DNA from: Opitutia bacterium UBA4506
GTDB lineage: Bacteria > Verrucomicrobiota > Verrucomicrobiia > Opitutales > Puniceicoccaceae
Direction of reading: 5' to 3'
Assembly (NCBI GenBank): GCA_002388665.1
Contig: DGMY01000006.1
Coordinates: 1-30,962 of the forward strand
Length of the DNA stretch: 30,962 nucleotides
The notes under the pieces were generated by a model, which saw only the letters and a program-made list of their open reading frames with translations, did no database searches and had not been told where the DNA came from. The translations under genes and the position numbers were made by a program. Every line of letters starts with the position of its first letter. Position 1 is the stretch's first letter. Of this stretch, positions 8,745 to 15,878 are shown piece after piece.

Positions 8745-9179
8745 ATGGGTGTGAAGCGTAACCGTTTTCTGGATTCAGATGAGAAGTTCGAAATCACGGC
8801 GATGATCGACGTGGTCTTCCTCCTGTTGATCTACTTTATGTTTCTCCCGATCCAGCAAGAAGCGGATTTGGGGATCACTCTCCCTGCGGAGGCTCCACCA
8901 GCTCAAAACCTGGAACTTCCCAGTGAACATTTGGTTGAGATTATGCCCAACGGAATGGTTCTGCTAAACCGCCAGCCAATGGGTGGGGGAGATACGCGGG
9001 AATTGCCAAAGCTCCGGAATACTCTCGCTCGATTGAAAGCGTCTTCTGACCGCGCAGGTGTGAAAACCGTCGTGACGATCGATGCAGATCCGGATTCCCC
9101 GCACCAGCGTTCGATCGATGTCTTGAATGCGTTGAAAGAAGCCGGCGTTGAATTGGTGTCTTTTACTATGAATACATAG
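8745..9179 (+). CDS. exbD: ExbD/TolR-family biopolymer transport protein (second copy)
   Basis: A 144-residue second ExbD/TolR-like subunit that is clearly diverged from the first copy. It has a basic N-terminus (MGVKRNRF), one membrane helix with the conserved Asp22 in FEITAMIDVVFLLLIYFM, and a longer periplasmic linker rich in Pro and Ala (about 46-56). It ends in a family-typical segment, SIDVLNALKEAGVELVSF. The ATG lies 2 bases after the previous stop and is preceded by CAGGAG, so the two exbD genes are co-translated. Paired, non-identical ExbD subunits suggest a heterodimeric rotor-like core, as in several TolR/AglS-type systems. Confidence 0.93.
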   Translation: MGVKRNRFLDSDEKFEITAMIDVVFLLLIYFMFLPIQQEADLGITLPAEAPPAQNLELPSEHLVEIMPNGMVLLNRQPMGGGDTRELPKLRNTLARLKASSDRAGVKTVVTIDADPDSPHQRSIDVLNALKEAGVELVSFTMNT

Positions 9180-9200
9180 CTCTACTGAGTCTATGAGCGT

Positions 9201-9216
9201 GGTCGCTTAAGCGACC
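9201..9216. repeat. 16-bp perfect palindrome in operon gap
   Basis: GGTCGCTTAAGCGACC is a perfect 16-base palindrome (6-bp stem, TTAA loop) in the 52-base gap between exbD2 and the next gene. It is followed by TGGATTTTCGGATTT. It could be a weak attenuator or processing hairpin that tunes the last gene, or a protein-binding site. Confidence 0.5.
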
Positions 9217-9231
9217 TGGATTTTCGGATTT

Positions 9232-10614
9232 ATGTACCACCCCAAACGAAATCCGCCAAACAAGATTCTGTGGAGTATCTTGGCGGGTATTTTGATCCTC
9301 CACCTGATTGCGCTAGCGATTTTCGGAGGCTGGACCCTCTACGAAGCGATCCGCCCCCAGGACCCTACTTTTGACGAGCCGCCCCCTGCCGAAAAGATCG
9401 AACGAGTCGAGCTGGAGTACAAGGTGCGGATGCGTGAGCAGCAGCAGAAATCCGCTCGGCCGAAGCAGAAACTGCAGGTGAAAAGCGTTCAAAGCCTCGA
9501 TATGCCGGATGTGGATATTCAAGTGCCCAATTTGAACAACACCGCTGGAATCGGCCGAATTGGAGATGGAAACTTTGGTGATCTTGGAGGAGGAGGTCTC
9601 GACGTGGGGCAGATTTCGGTGGAGCTATTCGACATCAAGGCTCGGGGAGAGAAATTTCTGTTTGCGATCGATGTCGAGCGCGACCTGATGAAGGATTCCA
9701 AAGGTGGATTGCCCACCTATAACGTGATCAAGGAAGACCTGACCCAATTGATCAATGAGCTTCCTTCCGGTATCCTGTTCAATGTGATGCTCTTCGACGA
9801 AGGTCGTCTTGAATTGTGGAGACCGTCGCTTGTTCCCGCGTCTTCGGCGAATAAGGAGGACTTTGCCAAATGGCTGGCTCCGGTGAACAGTGGCCCCAGC
9901 AGTATCGGGGTGCGGAACGATAATTATCGACCTCAATCCTGGAATTCCGAGATGGGTAAGAATCTTCTGGGGACGAAATGGTCGAACGGCAATGAGGTGT
10001 ATTTGACGGTAATGGGAATGCTGGAGCAGCGCCCCGATGCGATCTTTTTGTTTTCAGACTACCTGCCGGGATTGGATCGCGGCCGCTATAGGACAGAGGA
10101 GGACATGCAGAAATCGAAGGATGAGTACGCAGAGAAGATTAAGCGGGCTGGATTCGAATCTGAGGCGGATTACAAAAGGAAGCGGGACGCCTATTGGCCG
10201 AAAGTTTCAAAACGGATAGCCGATCTCAAAGCAGAAGAAAGCCGGGAGCGCCAGGCCAAGGGGATTCCACCAAGAATCTACAGTCGGGGAGAGAATAGTG
10301 AGTTGCGCCGAAACGTTGAGGAGGTTCTCAAGAAAGAGGACAAGAAGAACTATGTCCCGTTTATTGCCATTGATTGGAAGTACACAGCCATTTCTGAAAG
10401 AGAGATGGAGAGCTTTTTTGAGCGCCTGATGCGGCTGGAATTCGATCAAAATTCAGATGATCGACCGGTCGTGAATGCCATCATTTTCAAGGGAGAAGAT
10501 GAGGAATGGACCAAGCAGAATGACCGCGACGTCGACGATTTCGTAGACTTCTTTGACGGCGACTACCGGGTCCTGAAGGGCCTCGGGGCGATTGATAGCG
10601 GGAGTTACCAATAA
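9232..10614 (+). CDS. Single-pass membrane protein with degenerate von Willebrand A-like domain, operon-linked to ExbB/ExbD
   Basis: A 460-residue protein anchored by one N-terminal helix (about 13-35), followed by a Pro-rich and charged periplasmic linker (44-85) like the stalk of TonB or TolA. A Gly-rich segment (105-125) leads into a fold whose strands look like a von Willebrand A domain: KFLFAIDVERDL (142-152), ILFNVMLFDEG and DAIFLFSDYLPG (269-280). The metal-site pattern DxSxS is replaced by D147-V-E149-R-D151, so metal binding may be altered or lost. A long charged, probably coiled-coil insert (about 285-375) follows before a final VPFIAIDWKYTAIS strand. Position after exbB-exbD-exbD suggests it transmits motor energy in the periplasm. 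No canonical TonB C-terminal domain is seen. Confidence 0.8.
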   Translation: MYHPKRNPPNKILWSILAGILILHLIALAIFGGWTLYEAIRPQDPTFDEPPPAEKIERVELEYKVRMREQQQKSARPKQKLQVKSVQSLDMPDVDIQVPNLNNTAGIGRIGDGNFGDLGGGGLDVGQISVELFDIKARGEKFLFAIDVERDLMKDSKGGLPTYNVIKEDLTQLINELPSGILFNVMLFDEGRLELWRPSLVPASSANKEDFAKWLAPVNSGPSSIGVRNDNYRPQSWNSEMGKNLLGTKWSNGNEVYLTVMGMLEQRPDAIFLFSDYLPGLDRGRYRTEEDMQKSKDEYAEKIKRAGFESEADYKRKRDAYWPKVSKRIADLKAEESRERQAKGIPPRIYSRGENSELRRNVEEVLKKEDKKNYVPFIAIDWKYTAISEREMESFFERLMRLEFDQNSDDRPVVNAIIFKGEDEEWTKQNDRDVDDFVDFFDGDYRVLKGLGAIDSGSYQ

Positions 10615-10660
10615 GTTTGACCCAGGGACGGTTCAAGCCGCGCCAGATCGGCAGGTTGAA

Positions 10661-12313
10661 CTATTCCGCGAAGAGCTTGGATAGGTAGGGGATGAGCTGT
10701 TTCTTGCGGCTCACGATTCCCTTGAGATCGAAAATTTCGCCGGAGATGACCGACGGGTATGAGATTCCGGCGATCAGTTGTTCCTTCCCTTTTGTGACGA
10801 GGAGGGAGTTCTGGGTATTGATGTCCGTCACAAGTATGGCGGAGAAATCGAGACCTTCTGATTCTCGGTATTCTTCGAGAGCTTTCTTCAGGGAAGACTC
10901 GTGTTCCCAGAAATTGTCGAATCCAAGTTCTTCAATCTGGGAAACGGAAAAGCGTGCCCCATCTTCCTCGTAGATCTTGCAATCCATCTGGACTACGCGA
11001 TCCGGTTCGGAATTCAGGATCACTGAGCCCGAGGAAAAGATGCTGTCCGCCAACTCCTTCGGATCGACGTTGGCGATCTTCGAGAGTTTTTCGAGGATCT
11101 CTTTGTCCGTAGGAGTTGTAGTTGGGCTGGATAGCAAAAGAGTGTCGGAGATCAACCCAGCCATGAGTATGCCGGCAATTTCAGGTGAGGGCTTCAGCCC
11201 TTCCTTGAAGAAACGGTCAGCGACGATTGTACAGGTCGAGCCTACGGGGCGATTGATGAACAGGATGGGTTGATCCGTCGGAATATTTCCCAAACGGTGA
11301 TGATCGATGATTTCAAGGATCTCAACTTCGCCAGCGCCTTGGACCGCTTGAGATAGTTCATTGTGGTCAACCAGTACAATTTGAGTCGTCGGCGGCTTGA
11401 AAATATCGGTCTTTGAGAAAACACCCAGAAGATGGTCTTGAGAGTCGGTTACCATGTAAAGCGGAGCGTATTTACGAGCGATCCGTTTTTGCACGTCCCT
11501 TACCCGTTCTTCCCGGTGGAACTGGATCATCTCATTTCCGAACACATTATCGAGAAAAGAGGCGGATCGGATGATCCAGGAAGTGGTGGCAGAGTCGTAG
11601 GGCGAGACGATGAGGCTGACCTCCTTCTCTCTTGCCCGCTCAATCATCTCTTCGTCGAGCTCGAGGTTTCCCGTGACTACGAGTAGTCGCACTCCGAGCT
11701 GCATGCTTTTTTCCTGAATGTCCCATCGATCTCCCACTACAATGATGCTTTGGCGGGGACTTACTTCTTTCTGGGCGAAATTACCGAAAGAACGGATGTC
11801 CATCGCACCGATGCGGACAAACAGTTCTTCCAGTTTGTCGGGTTCATGGAGGTGGATGGGATTGGCTTTGAGGGAGCGTGAAATGGCCGTGATGGTGGAT
11901 CGGACTTTCCGCATGCGCAGGGGGTCACTTACCCGCGGGGTGAAATACTCACCCAAGTCGAAGATCGAGACCAGGCCCTTGGCTTTGCCGTCCGGGTCAA
12001 CCACCGGAAGGGAGCGAACATCATATTCATCAATGAGTTGAAGCGCCTCGGCGCACGTGCTTTCTGGACCGGCCTTCCAGAACTCGGTTCTCATGATATC
12101 CTCGAGCCGAGGAGTGACGTCTCCAATAAAAGTTGGGAGGGGAACGTTAAACCGGTCCAAAATGGCATCGATCCGAGCATTTGAGTTCCCGCAGCGCGCC
12201 GGAAGAAAGCCCTCTTCTCCCATGGCTTGTTTGAATGCAGCGTATCCAACAGCCGAGCAGATTGCGTCAGCGTCGGGATTTTTGTGACCGAAGATATAGA
12301 CCGGTTTTGTCAT
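10661..12313 (-). CDS. ppaC: Manganese-dependent inorganic pyrophosphatase with CBS and DRTGG-type regulatory insert
   Basis: A family II (DHH-superfamily) inorganic pyrophosphatase that hydrolyses cytosolic PPi to phosphate. The 550 residues are about 240 more than the plain enzyme, because a regulatory block is inserted. The N-terminal metal-site motif GHKNPDADA holds His10, Asp14 and Asp16. A CBS repeat follows (about 70-130, DVRSLPVVDPDGKAKGLVS). Next come a DRTGG-like region (about 170-260, SIIVVGDRWDIQEKSMQLG) and a second CBS repeat (about 265-310, YAPLYMVTDSQDHLLGVFS). The DHH motif is at 337-339, and the C-terminal substrate motif SRKKQ is at 535-539. Known CBS pyrophosphatases are inhibited by AMP or ADP and activated by ATP or Ap4A, and the DRTGG version is the Ap4A-responsive form. 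The gene stands alone, convergent with the motor operon. Confidence 0.96.
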   Translation of the reverse strand: MTKPVYIFGHKNPDADAICSAVGYAAFKQAMGEEGFLPARCGNSNARIDAILDRFNVPLPTFIGDVTPRLEDIMRTEFWKAGPESTCAEALQLIDEYDVRSLPVVDPDGKAKGLVSIFDLGEYFTPRVSDPLRMRKVRSTITAISRSLKANPIHLHEPDKLEELFVRIGAMDIRSFGNFAQKEVSPRQSIIVVGDRWDIQEKSMQLGVRLLVVTGNLELDEEMIERAREKEVSLIVSPYDSATTSWIIRSASFLDNVFGNEMIQFHREERVRDVQKRIARKYAPLYMVTDSQDHLLGVFSKTDIFKPPTTQIVLVDHNELSQAVQGAGEVEILEIIDHHRLGNIPTDQPILFINRPVGSTCTIVADRFFKEGLKPSPEIAGILMAGLISDTLLLSSPTTTPTDKEILEKLSKIANVDPKELADSIFSSGSVILNSEPDRVVQMDCKIYEEDGARFSVSQIEELGFDNFWEHESSLKKALEEYRESEGLDFSAILVTDINTQNSLLVTKGKEQLIAGISYPSVISGEIFDLKGIVSRKKQLIPYLSKLFAE

Positions 12314-12360
12314 GTTATTTTAATCGCCAAAGTAAGGGGTATTTTCGTGGGTAGGCGAAG

Positions 12361-12391
12361 AAAAAAAGAGCCGGCTCGAAAGCCGGCTCTT
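12361..12391 (-). terminator. Rho-independent terminator of the pseudopilin gene
   Basis: A perfect 11-bp stem AAGAGCCGGCT / AGCCGGCTCTT with a CGAA tetraloop spans 12366-12391. On the minus strand it is followed by a T run (12365-12361). It lies 27 bases after the stop of the minus-strand pseudopilin gene. Confidence 0.9.
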
Positions 12392-12418
12392 CTCGTCGAT
12401 TAAAAAAATTGTTTCAGC

Positions 12419-13126
12419 TTAGGGAGCTTTGACGATGTTTCCTGAACCACCGACTGCTGTCTCAATATTGTTGGTCGTGGTGGATGTACTTGGATCGACC
12501 AGTTCACCAGTGGTGGATGTTCCTAGATTCTTGTAGAACGTCACATGACCATCCATGAACGCGACGTGCCCGCCGTCACCTTCCCATGGGGAATCAGAGG
12601 CCCATGTTCCGTCAGTGGCGAGCCCCTTGGTCCACGCAATTGGGGTGATCGATGCCGAAGAATTAGGGCTGATGTTAACAGCCATTTCGTAGCTGATTGC
12701 GCTAGCTGCAGCGGTCCAATCGGCGGTCGGGGCGTAGGTCCCGCCAGTTTCGGTCAGGATAACCTTTGGAATGTCGATCGCGGCGACGTCTGTGGCAGAC
12801 GAGATGAAGTAGATGGATCCGTCGTTGAGGTCAGCAAATTCTGAGAGGATTTGTGCCCATTGCGCGGCGTTGGCAGCTGAGCGGCCTCCCGATACCCATG
12901 ATCCGTCTGAAATTGTTCGTGAGCGAGCGCCCGCGATGGCGAAGCTGTTGTAGGCCAGCCCGACGTTTTTCAAATCACTCGAAGATGCTGCCTGCGCCGC
13001 CGTTTTGCGGACGCCGCCAACAGCGGGAATGATGATCCCCGCCAAAATACCAATGATGGCAATGACGGTGAGGAGTTCAATGAGGGTAAAGCCTTTTCGG
13101 CTGCGGTTGCAGGGGATGGTATCCAT
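12419..13126 (-). CDS. Type II secretion/type IV pilus-like pseudopilin with H-X9-DG-like C-terminus
   Basis: A 235-residue pseudopilin. A short basic leader ends in the prepilin peptidase site RKG|FTLIE (cut after Gly12, Glu5 of the mature protein at residue 17). Then comes a hydrophobic helix TVIAIIGILAGIIIPAV. The C-terminal region contains GGHVAFMDGHVTFY, the H-X9-DG-like motif widespread in planctomycete and verrucomicrobial pseudopilins. It is followed by a Ser/Thr/Gly-rich tail (TSTTTNN). Such proteins are exported, processed by PilD and either join a pseudopilus or remain membrane anchored. The ATG at 13126 places the leader correctly. An extension to 13291 would add 55 residues with no pilin character. 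No secretion genes are nearby. A promoter candidate and a terminator flank the gene, so it is monocistronic. Confidence 0.9.
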   Translation of the reverse strand: MDTIPCNRSRKGFTLIELLTVIAIIGILAGIIIPAVGGVRKTAAQAASSSDLKNVGLAYNSFAIAGARSRTISDGSWVSGGRSAANAAQWAQILSEFADLNDGSIYFISSATDVAAIDIPKVILTETGGTYAPTADWTAAASAISYEMAVNISPNSSASITPIAWTKGLATDGTWASDSPWEGDGGHVAFMDGHVTFYKNLGTSTTGELVDPSTSTTTNNIETAVGGSGNIVKAP

Positions 13127-13144
13127 ATCGTCGAAAAAGTTCGT

Positions 13145-13172
13145 GCTATAGTGGCAAATAGTCAACTGCCAA
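13145..13172 (-). promoter_or_regulatory. Sigma70-like promoter candidate for the pseudopilin gene
   Basis: On the minus strand TTGGCA (13172-13167), a 16-base spacer and TATAGC (13150-13145) precede the ATG at 13126. The spacer is flanked by an inverted repeat (TGGCA ... TGCCA, 13152-13171) that could be an operator. The implied leader is only about 10 bases, which lowers confidence. Confidence 0.4.
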
Positions 13173-13370
13173 ATCGTCTTTATCTGAGTGTGCACGGGTG
13201 TTCGGACGTAGATTTGACCATTGAGGTACCGTTCAGCTTTTCCAGAACCAGAGGGCTTGTTCGTAATTGCGAGCACCCTACGAATCACCATTTTTGTCAG
13301 TTTGTAATAAGCCTATAGATGAGAGGATATCGGCTTAAGAGCAGAATGTGCGAAATGGGTGCAAAATAGC

Positions 13371-13399
13371 TTGATTCGCAGTTGCTCCGTAGTTATACC
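13371..13399 (+). promoter_or_regulatory. Sigma70-like promoter for the PEP-CTERM gene
   Basis: TTGATT (13371-13376), a 17-base spacer and TATACC (13394-13399) lie 45 bases before the ATG at 13445, giving a leader of about 38 bases. The 318-base gap (13127-13444) between the divergent genes holds this and the opposing promoter candidate. Nothing else was recognised in it. Confidence 0.55.
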
Positions 13400-13444
13400 T
13401 ATCTCGTCTCTCATCACTTATTATTCACTCTGACTAGCTATCCC

Positions 13445-14020
13445 ATGAACGCGAAAACTCTCTCGATCTCTCTCATCGCCGGAATTTCCGGGGCGATGTT
13501 CTCTGCGCAGGCCGCAACTTTTACCTTCGGGTTAAGCTTGGACGGGGAAGCCAATGCGTTCCAGTCAGTTGATGGAATTGGGCTCACCGTGGAAAATGCC
13601 TCAATTGTTGGCCTCGGGGCGGGCCTATTTGTTTCTACGGTTGACGGGATTGTTTTGAGCGATAGCGCTGCCGGAAACGTTCAGAGTTTTGATTTAGTTT
13701 TCGATACCGACGTCTATATTAATAGTTTTAGTATTGGGAGCGTATTGAACGGCGGTGGAACCATTGGGCTGAGCGTGGCCGGGGGGTCGACAATCAGCGG
13801 CTTGGACGCTTCGATTGTTCAAACGGTGAATTTGGGGTCGCCCATTTTGGTGACTTCCGGAACCTCGGTAACGCTTTCGACTGCAGGGTATGGGGCGGCA
13901 GCGATTTCCAACTTGGCTGATATCACAGTCGAGGCCGTGCCCGAGCCCGCGCAAGCCTCAGTTCTCTTGGGTACAGCAGCGGTGTTAATCCTTCTGGGCC
14001 GTCGTCGTATTCGCCGATAG
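13445..14020 (+). CDS. PEP-CTERM sorting-domain protein
   Basis: A 191-residue exported protein. The N-terminus (MNAKTLSISLIAGISGAMF) is a signal peptide with a likely cut after SAQA. The middle is strand-rich, Gly/Ser/Val-dominated sequence without a recognised domain. The C-terminus is a PEP-CTERM sorting tail: VPEP at 165-168, a hydrophobic segment ASVLLGTAAVLILLG, and a terminal Arg cluster RRRIRR. In this family the tail is recognised by an exosortase, which cleaves near the PEP motif and delivers the protein to the surface or matrix. The exosortase is not in this window. The ATG at 13445 is selected because it begins the signal peptide. A strong terminator follows. The function of the mature protein is unknown. 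Confidence 0.88.
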   Translation: MNAKTLSISLIAGISGAMFSAQAATFTFGLSLDGEANAFQSVDGIGLTVENASIVGLGAGLFVSTVDGIVLSDSAAGNVQSFDLVFDTDVYINSFSIGSVLNGGGTIGLSVAGGSTISGLDASIVQTVNLGSPILVTSGTSVTLSTAGYGAAAISNLADITVEAVPEPAQASVLLGTAAVLILLGRRRIRR

Positions 14021-14089
14021 GCTTTAAGGCGGTTTCTTTGTTTAGGTCTCAAGCTGGGGGTGTCATCGCCCCTGTCTCCTGAATTTGTC

Positions 14090-14128
14090 AGGCAGCCCAC
14101 ATCGGAAGTAGGGCTGCCTTCTTTTGTT
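14090..14128 (+). terminator. Rho-independent terminator after the PEP-CTERM gene
   Basis: AGGCAGCCC (14090-14098) pairs with GGGCTGCCT (14111-14119) across a 12-base loop. The stem runs into TTCTTTTGTT. It lies 70 bases after the stop at 14020. The rest of the gap 14021-14284 holds the operator-like palindrome at 14140. Confidence 0.85.
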
Positions 14129-14139
14129 AAGGCAGGCGG

Positions 14140-14151
14140 CTTTACGTAAAG
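14140..14151. promoter_or_regulatory. Putative LacI-family operator, site 1
   Basis: CTTTACGTAAAG is a perfect 12-base palindrome with the central CG typical of LacI-family operators. It lies 133 bases before the pseudopilin ATG at 14285. The core TTTACGTAAA recurs only once more in the window, between the lacI-type gene and the beta-mannosidase gene. Confidence 0.6.
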
Positions 14152-14164
14152 TCTGGGGAGGCTT

Positions 14165-14193
14165 TTGATTTTTGAGAAGTAGTGCTTACATTC
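14165..14193 (+). promoter_or_regulatory. Weak promoter candidate for the pseudopilin/secreted-protein pair
   Basis: TTGATT (14165-14170), a 17-base spacer and ACATTC (14188-14193) lie just downstream of the operator-like palindrome. The -35 is fair and the -10 is poor. A repressor bound at 14140 would sit directly upstream of this -35. Confidence 0.3.
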
Positions 14194-14284
14194 ATCGTAG
14201 ATCGGATCTGATCTGGGTGCCCCCGCCCTGACCGTTGTCCTTCGGGAAGATCCGTCCCCAGAAACTCCCCAAATTTCTTGCTTT

Positions 14285-14980
14285 ATGAATTCCCTCCCCC
14301 GACGACGCATTCCGTTATCACGTTCCGGATTTTCGCTTGTTGAGCTCTTGGTTGCAGTCGCAGTCTTGGGTATGCTCGGAGCATTGACCTTCTTCGGGTA
14401 CAACCGGGTCCGCTCTTCGGGGGAGAAAACAGTTTCAGCCAGCAACATTCGGCAGGTTGTGATGGGGTTGCACCTGTACTCTCTGAACAACAGTGGCTTT
14501 CTACCGCACCAGTTTGATGCTTCCAGGAATTCGGATTGGAGCGGGGTTTTGGTCGAGGAGGAGTATGTCCCGGAAGAGGTTTTTCATGCGCCGGCCGATT
14601 TGTATACACGCCGATTTGACGGAACGCCACGGAGCTATGCGGTCAATTCCGCGACCTACACATTTCTTCAAAATGGTTATCGTAGTCCCTGGCCAAAGGA
14701 CCGGACAGGCGAGCCGAGCCGAGCCAATATGGTGCCTGCAACGGTGATGTTGGTAGGAGAGAATTTTGGGGGTGCCATCGAAAATTCCGGTGCCGTGGTT
14801 GGTGTGGCCGAGTTCGAAGGGCTAAACGCTGAAACCTACAACTTCTACGACGACACTGGTGCTCACTACTGCATGGCTGACGGCAGTGTCGCCTTTATGA
14901 GTAAGACAGAGGCGACTCGTTATCGCGCAGATACAGACTACAACGGAGATCCCCGGGATCCCTGGAAATGGGTTCCGTGA
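14285..14980 (+). CDS. Pseudopilin with short H-x-DG-type C-terminus
   Basis: A 231-residue pseudopilin. The leader MNSLPRRRIPLSRSG is basic and ends at the prepilin peptidase site G15|FSLVE, with the conserved Glu5 at residue 20. A hydrophobic helix LLVAVAVLGMLGALTFFGY follows. The globular part holds family landmarks: SNIRQVVMGLHLYSLNNSGFLPHQ, and near the C-terminus GAHYCMADGSVAFMSK, a relative of the H-X9-DG motif. The product probably stays in the inner membrane or joins a pseudopilus. It is followed 15 bases later by a gene for a secreted two-repeat protein, and it is preceded by a candidate LacI operator. This couples it to the carbohydrate genes nearby. No Shine-Dalgarno sequence is apparent. 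It differs clearly in sequence from the pseudopilin at 12419. Confidence 0.88.
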   Translation: MNSLPRRRIPLSRSGFSLVELLVAVAVLGMLGALTFFGYNRVRSSGEKTVSASNIRQVVMGLHLYSLNNSGFLPHQFDASRNSDWSGVLVEEEYVPEEVFHAPADLYTRRFDGTPRSYAVNSATYTFLQNGYRSPWPKDRTGEPSRANMVPATVMLVGENFGGAIENSGAVVGVAEFEGLNAETYNFYDDTGAHYCMADGSVAFMSKTEATRYRADTDYNGDPRDPWKWVP

Positions 14981-14995
14981 ACATAGGTATTTATC

Positions 14996-15862
14996 ATGAA
15001 AAAAGCATCTTTCTCTTTCGTTTGTATTGCGCTTTTGCTGGGTAGGGCAATCGCCTCGGCCGGTACCTCCGAGCCAATTTCTCTGACGCCCGAGAGTTGG
15101 CAAGGCGCTCCGAGCGTCAGGCTCTCTGAGCAAGACGGACACCTTCGGATTAAATCCCTCGACAGCAGCATTTGGTTCGGACCTCGCGGTCGGATCTCTC
15201 ACGGTAAAGATGATGTGGTATCGGTCGATTATCGTTTACGGGGTGGAAATTTGGTTGTTCAGGCCAATTGGTTTGATGGTTCTGGAAAATTCCTTGAGAC
15301 GGCGGATCTTGGCCAAACGAATTCGGATAAGCGGACGGCAATGTTTCGGGTCGAAGGGAGCGATTCCCTGCCGAAACAGGGCCTCTTCTATGAGCTTAAG
15401 TTCTGGGTAGAGGCAGATATGCCGAGCCTCGAGCTGCGATCACTGTCGATTGATCGGGGGGTGGGGGCCATTCCTCTGTTCTCGGCCCAAGACTTTGAGG
15501 GAAGTGATTCGATCGAGGTTTCTACGGCCTCGAGTGGATTGCTGGCCTTTCGGAACGTCAGCACGGTCTCACCGGGAAGCATAGTGACTTCGAAGACGCT
15601 CAAACGCAGCGGGCTGGACACGGTTCGAATAAAAGTTGCCAGCGTGTCGCCTAGTACTGCTTTTTCGATCCAGGCAATCTATTGGTCTGGCAGTGGAACC
15701 TACCTCGGTTACGGGGATTTGTTAAAAGACGTGACCAATGTTACCGAAACCACTGTAGATTTTGAATCGCTGGAGATGCCCGAGGGCACTCAGAAAATCG
15801 GATTCAAATTCTGGCTTTCGGGTCAAGCCGCCACGGCAGAGGTGGAAATGTCCCGGGAGTAG
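14996..15862 (+). CDS. Secreted protein with two tandem beta-sandwich-like repeats
   Basis: A 288-residue exported protein. The signal peptide is MKKASFSFVCIALLLGRAIA, with a likely cut after ASA near residue 22. The mature part contains two similar units. The first has LVVQANWFDGSGKFLETADL and later YELKFWVEADMPSLELRSL. The second has FSIQAIYWSGSGTYLGYGDLL and IGFKFWLSGQAATAEVEM. The aromatic- and Gly-rich strands resemble carbohydrate-binding jelly-roll modules, but no family could be named. The gene follows the pseudopilin by 15 bases and shares its upstream operator candidate. It converges on the lacI-type gene, with 16 bases between the stops. A sugar-binding role is inferred from context and appearance only. 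Confidence 0.75.
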   Translation: MKKASFSFVCIALLLGRAIASAGTSEPISLTPESWQGAPSVRLSEQDGHLRIKSLDSSIWFGPRGRISHGKDDVVSVDYRLRGGNLVVQANWFDGSGKFLETADLGQTNSDKRTAMFRVEGSDSLPKQGLFYELKFWVEADMPSLELRSLSIDRGVGAIPLFSAQDFEGSDSIEVSTASSGLLAFRNVSTVSPGSIVTSKTLKRSGLDTVRIKVASVSPSTAFSIQAIYWSGSGTYLGYGDLLKDVTNVTETTVDFESLEMPEGTQKIGFKFWLSGQAATAEVEMSRE

Positions 15863-15878
15863 CCGTTTCCTCGACTCA

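Noticed and set aside
14056..14072. GGGG/CCCC hairpin after the PEP-CTERM gene as terminator
   Set aside because: It has no T tract. The stem at 14090-14119 with TTCTTTTGTT is a much better terminator.
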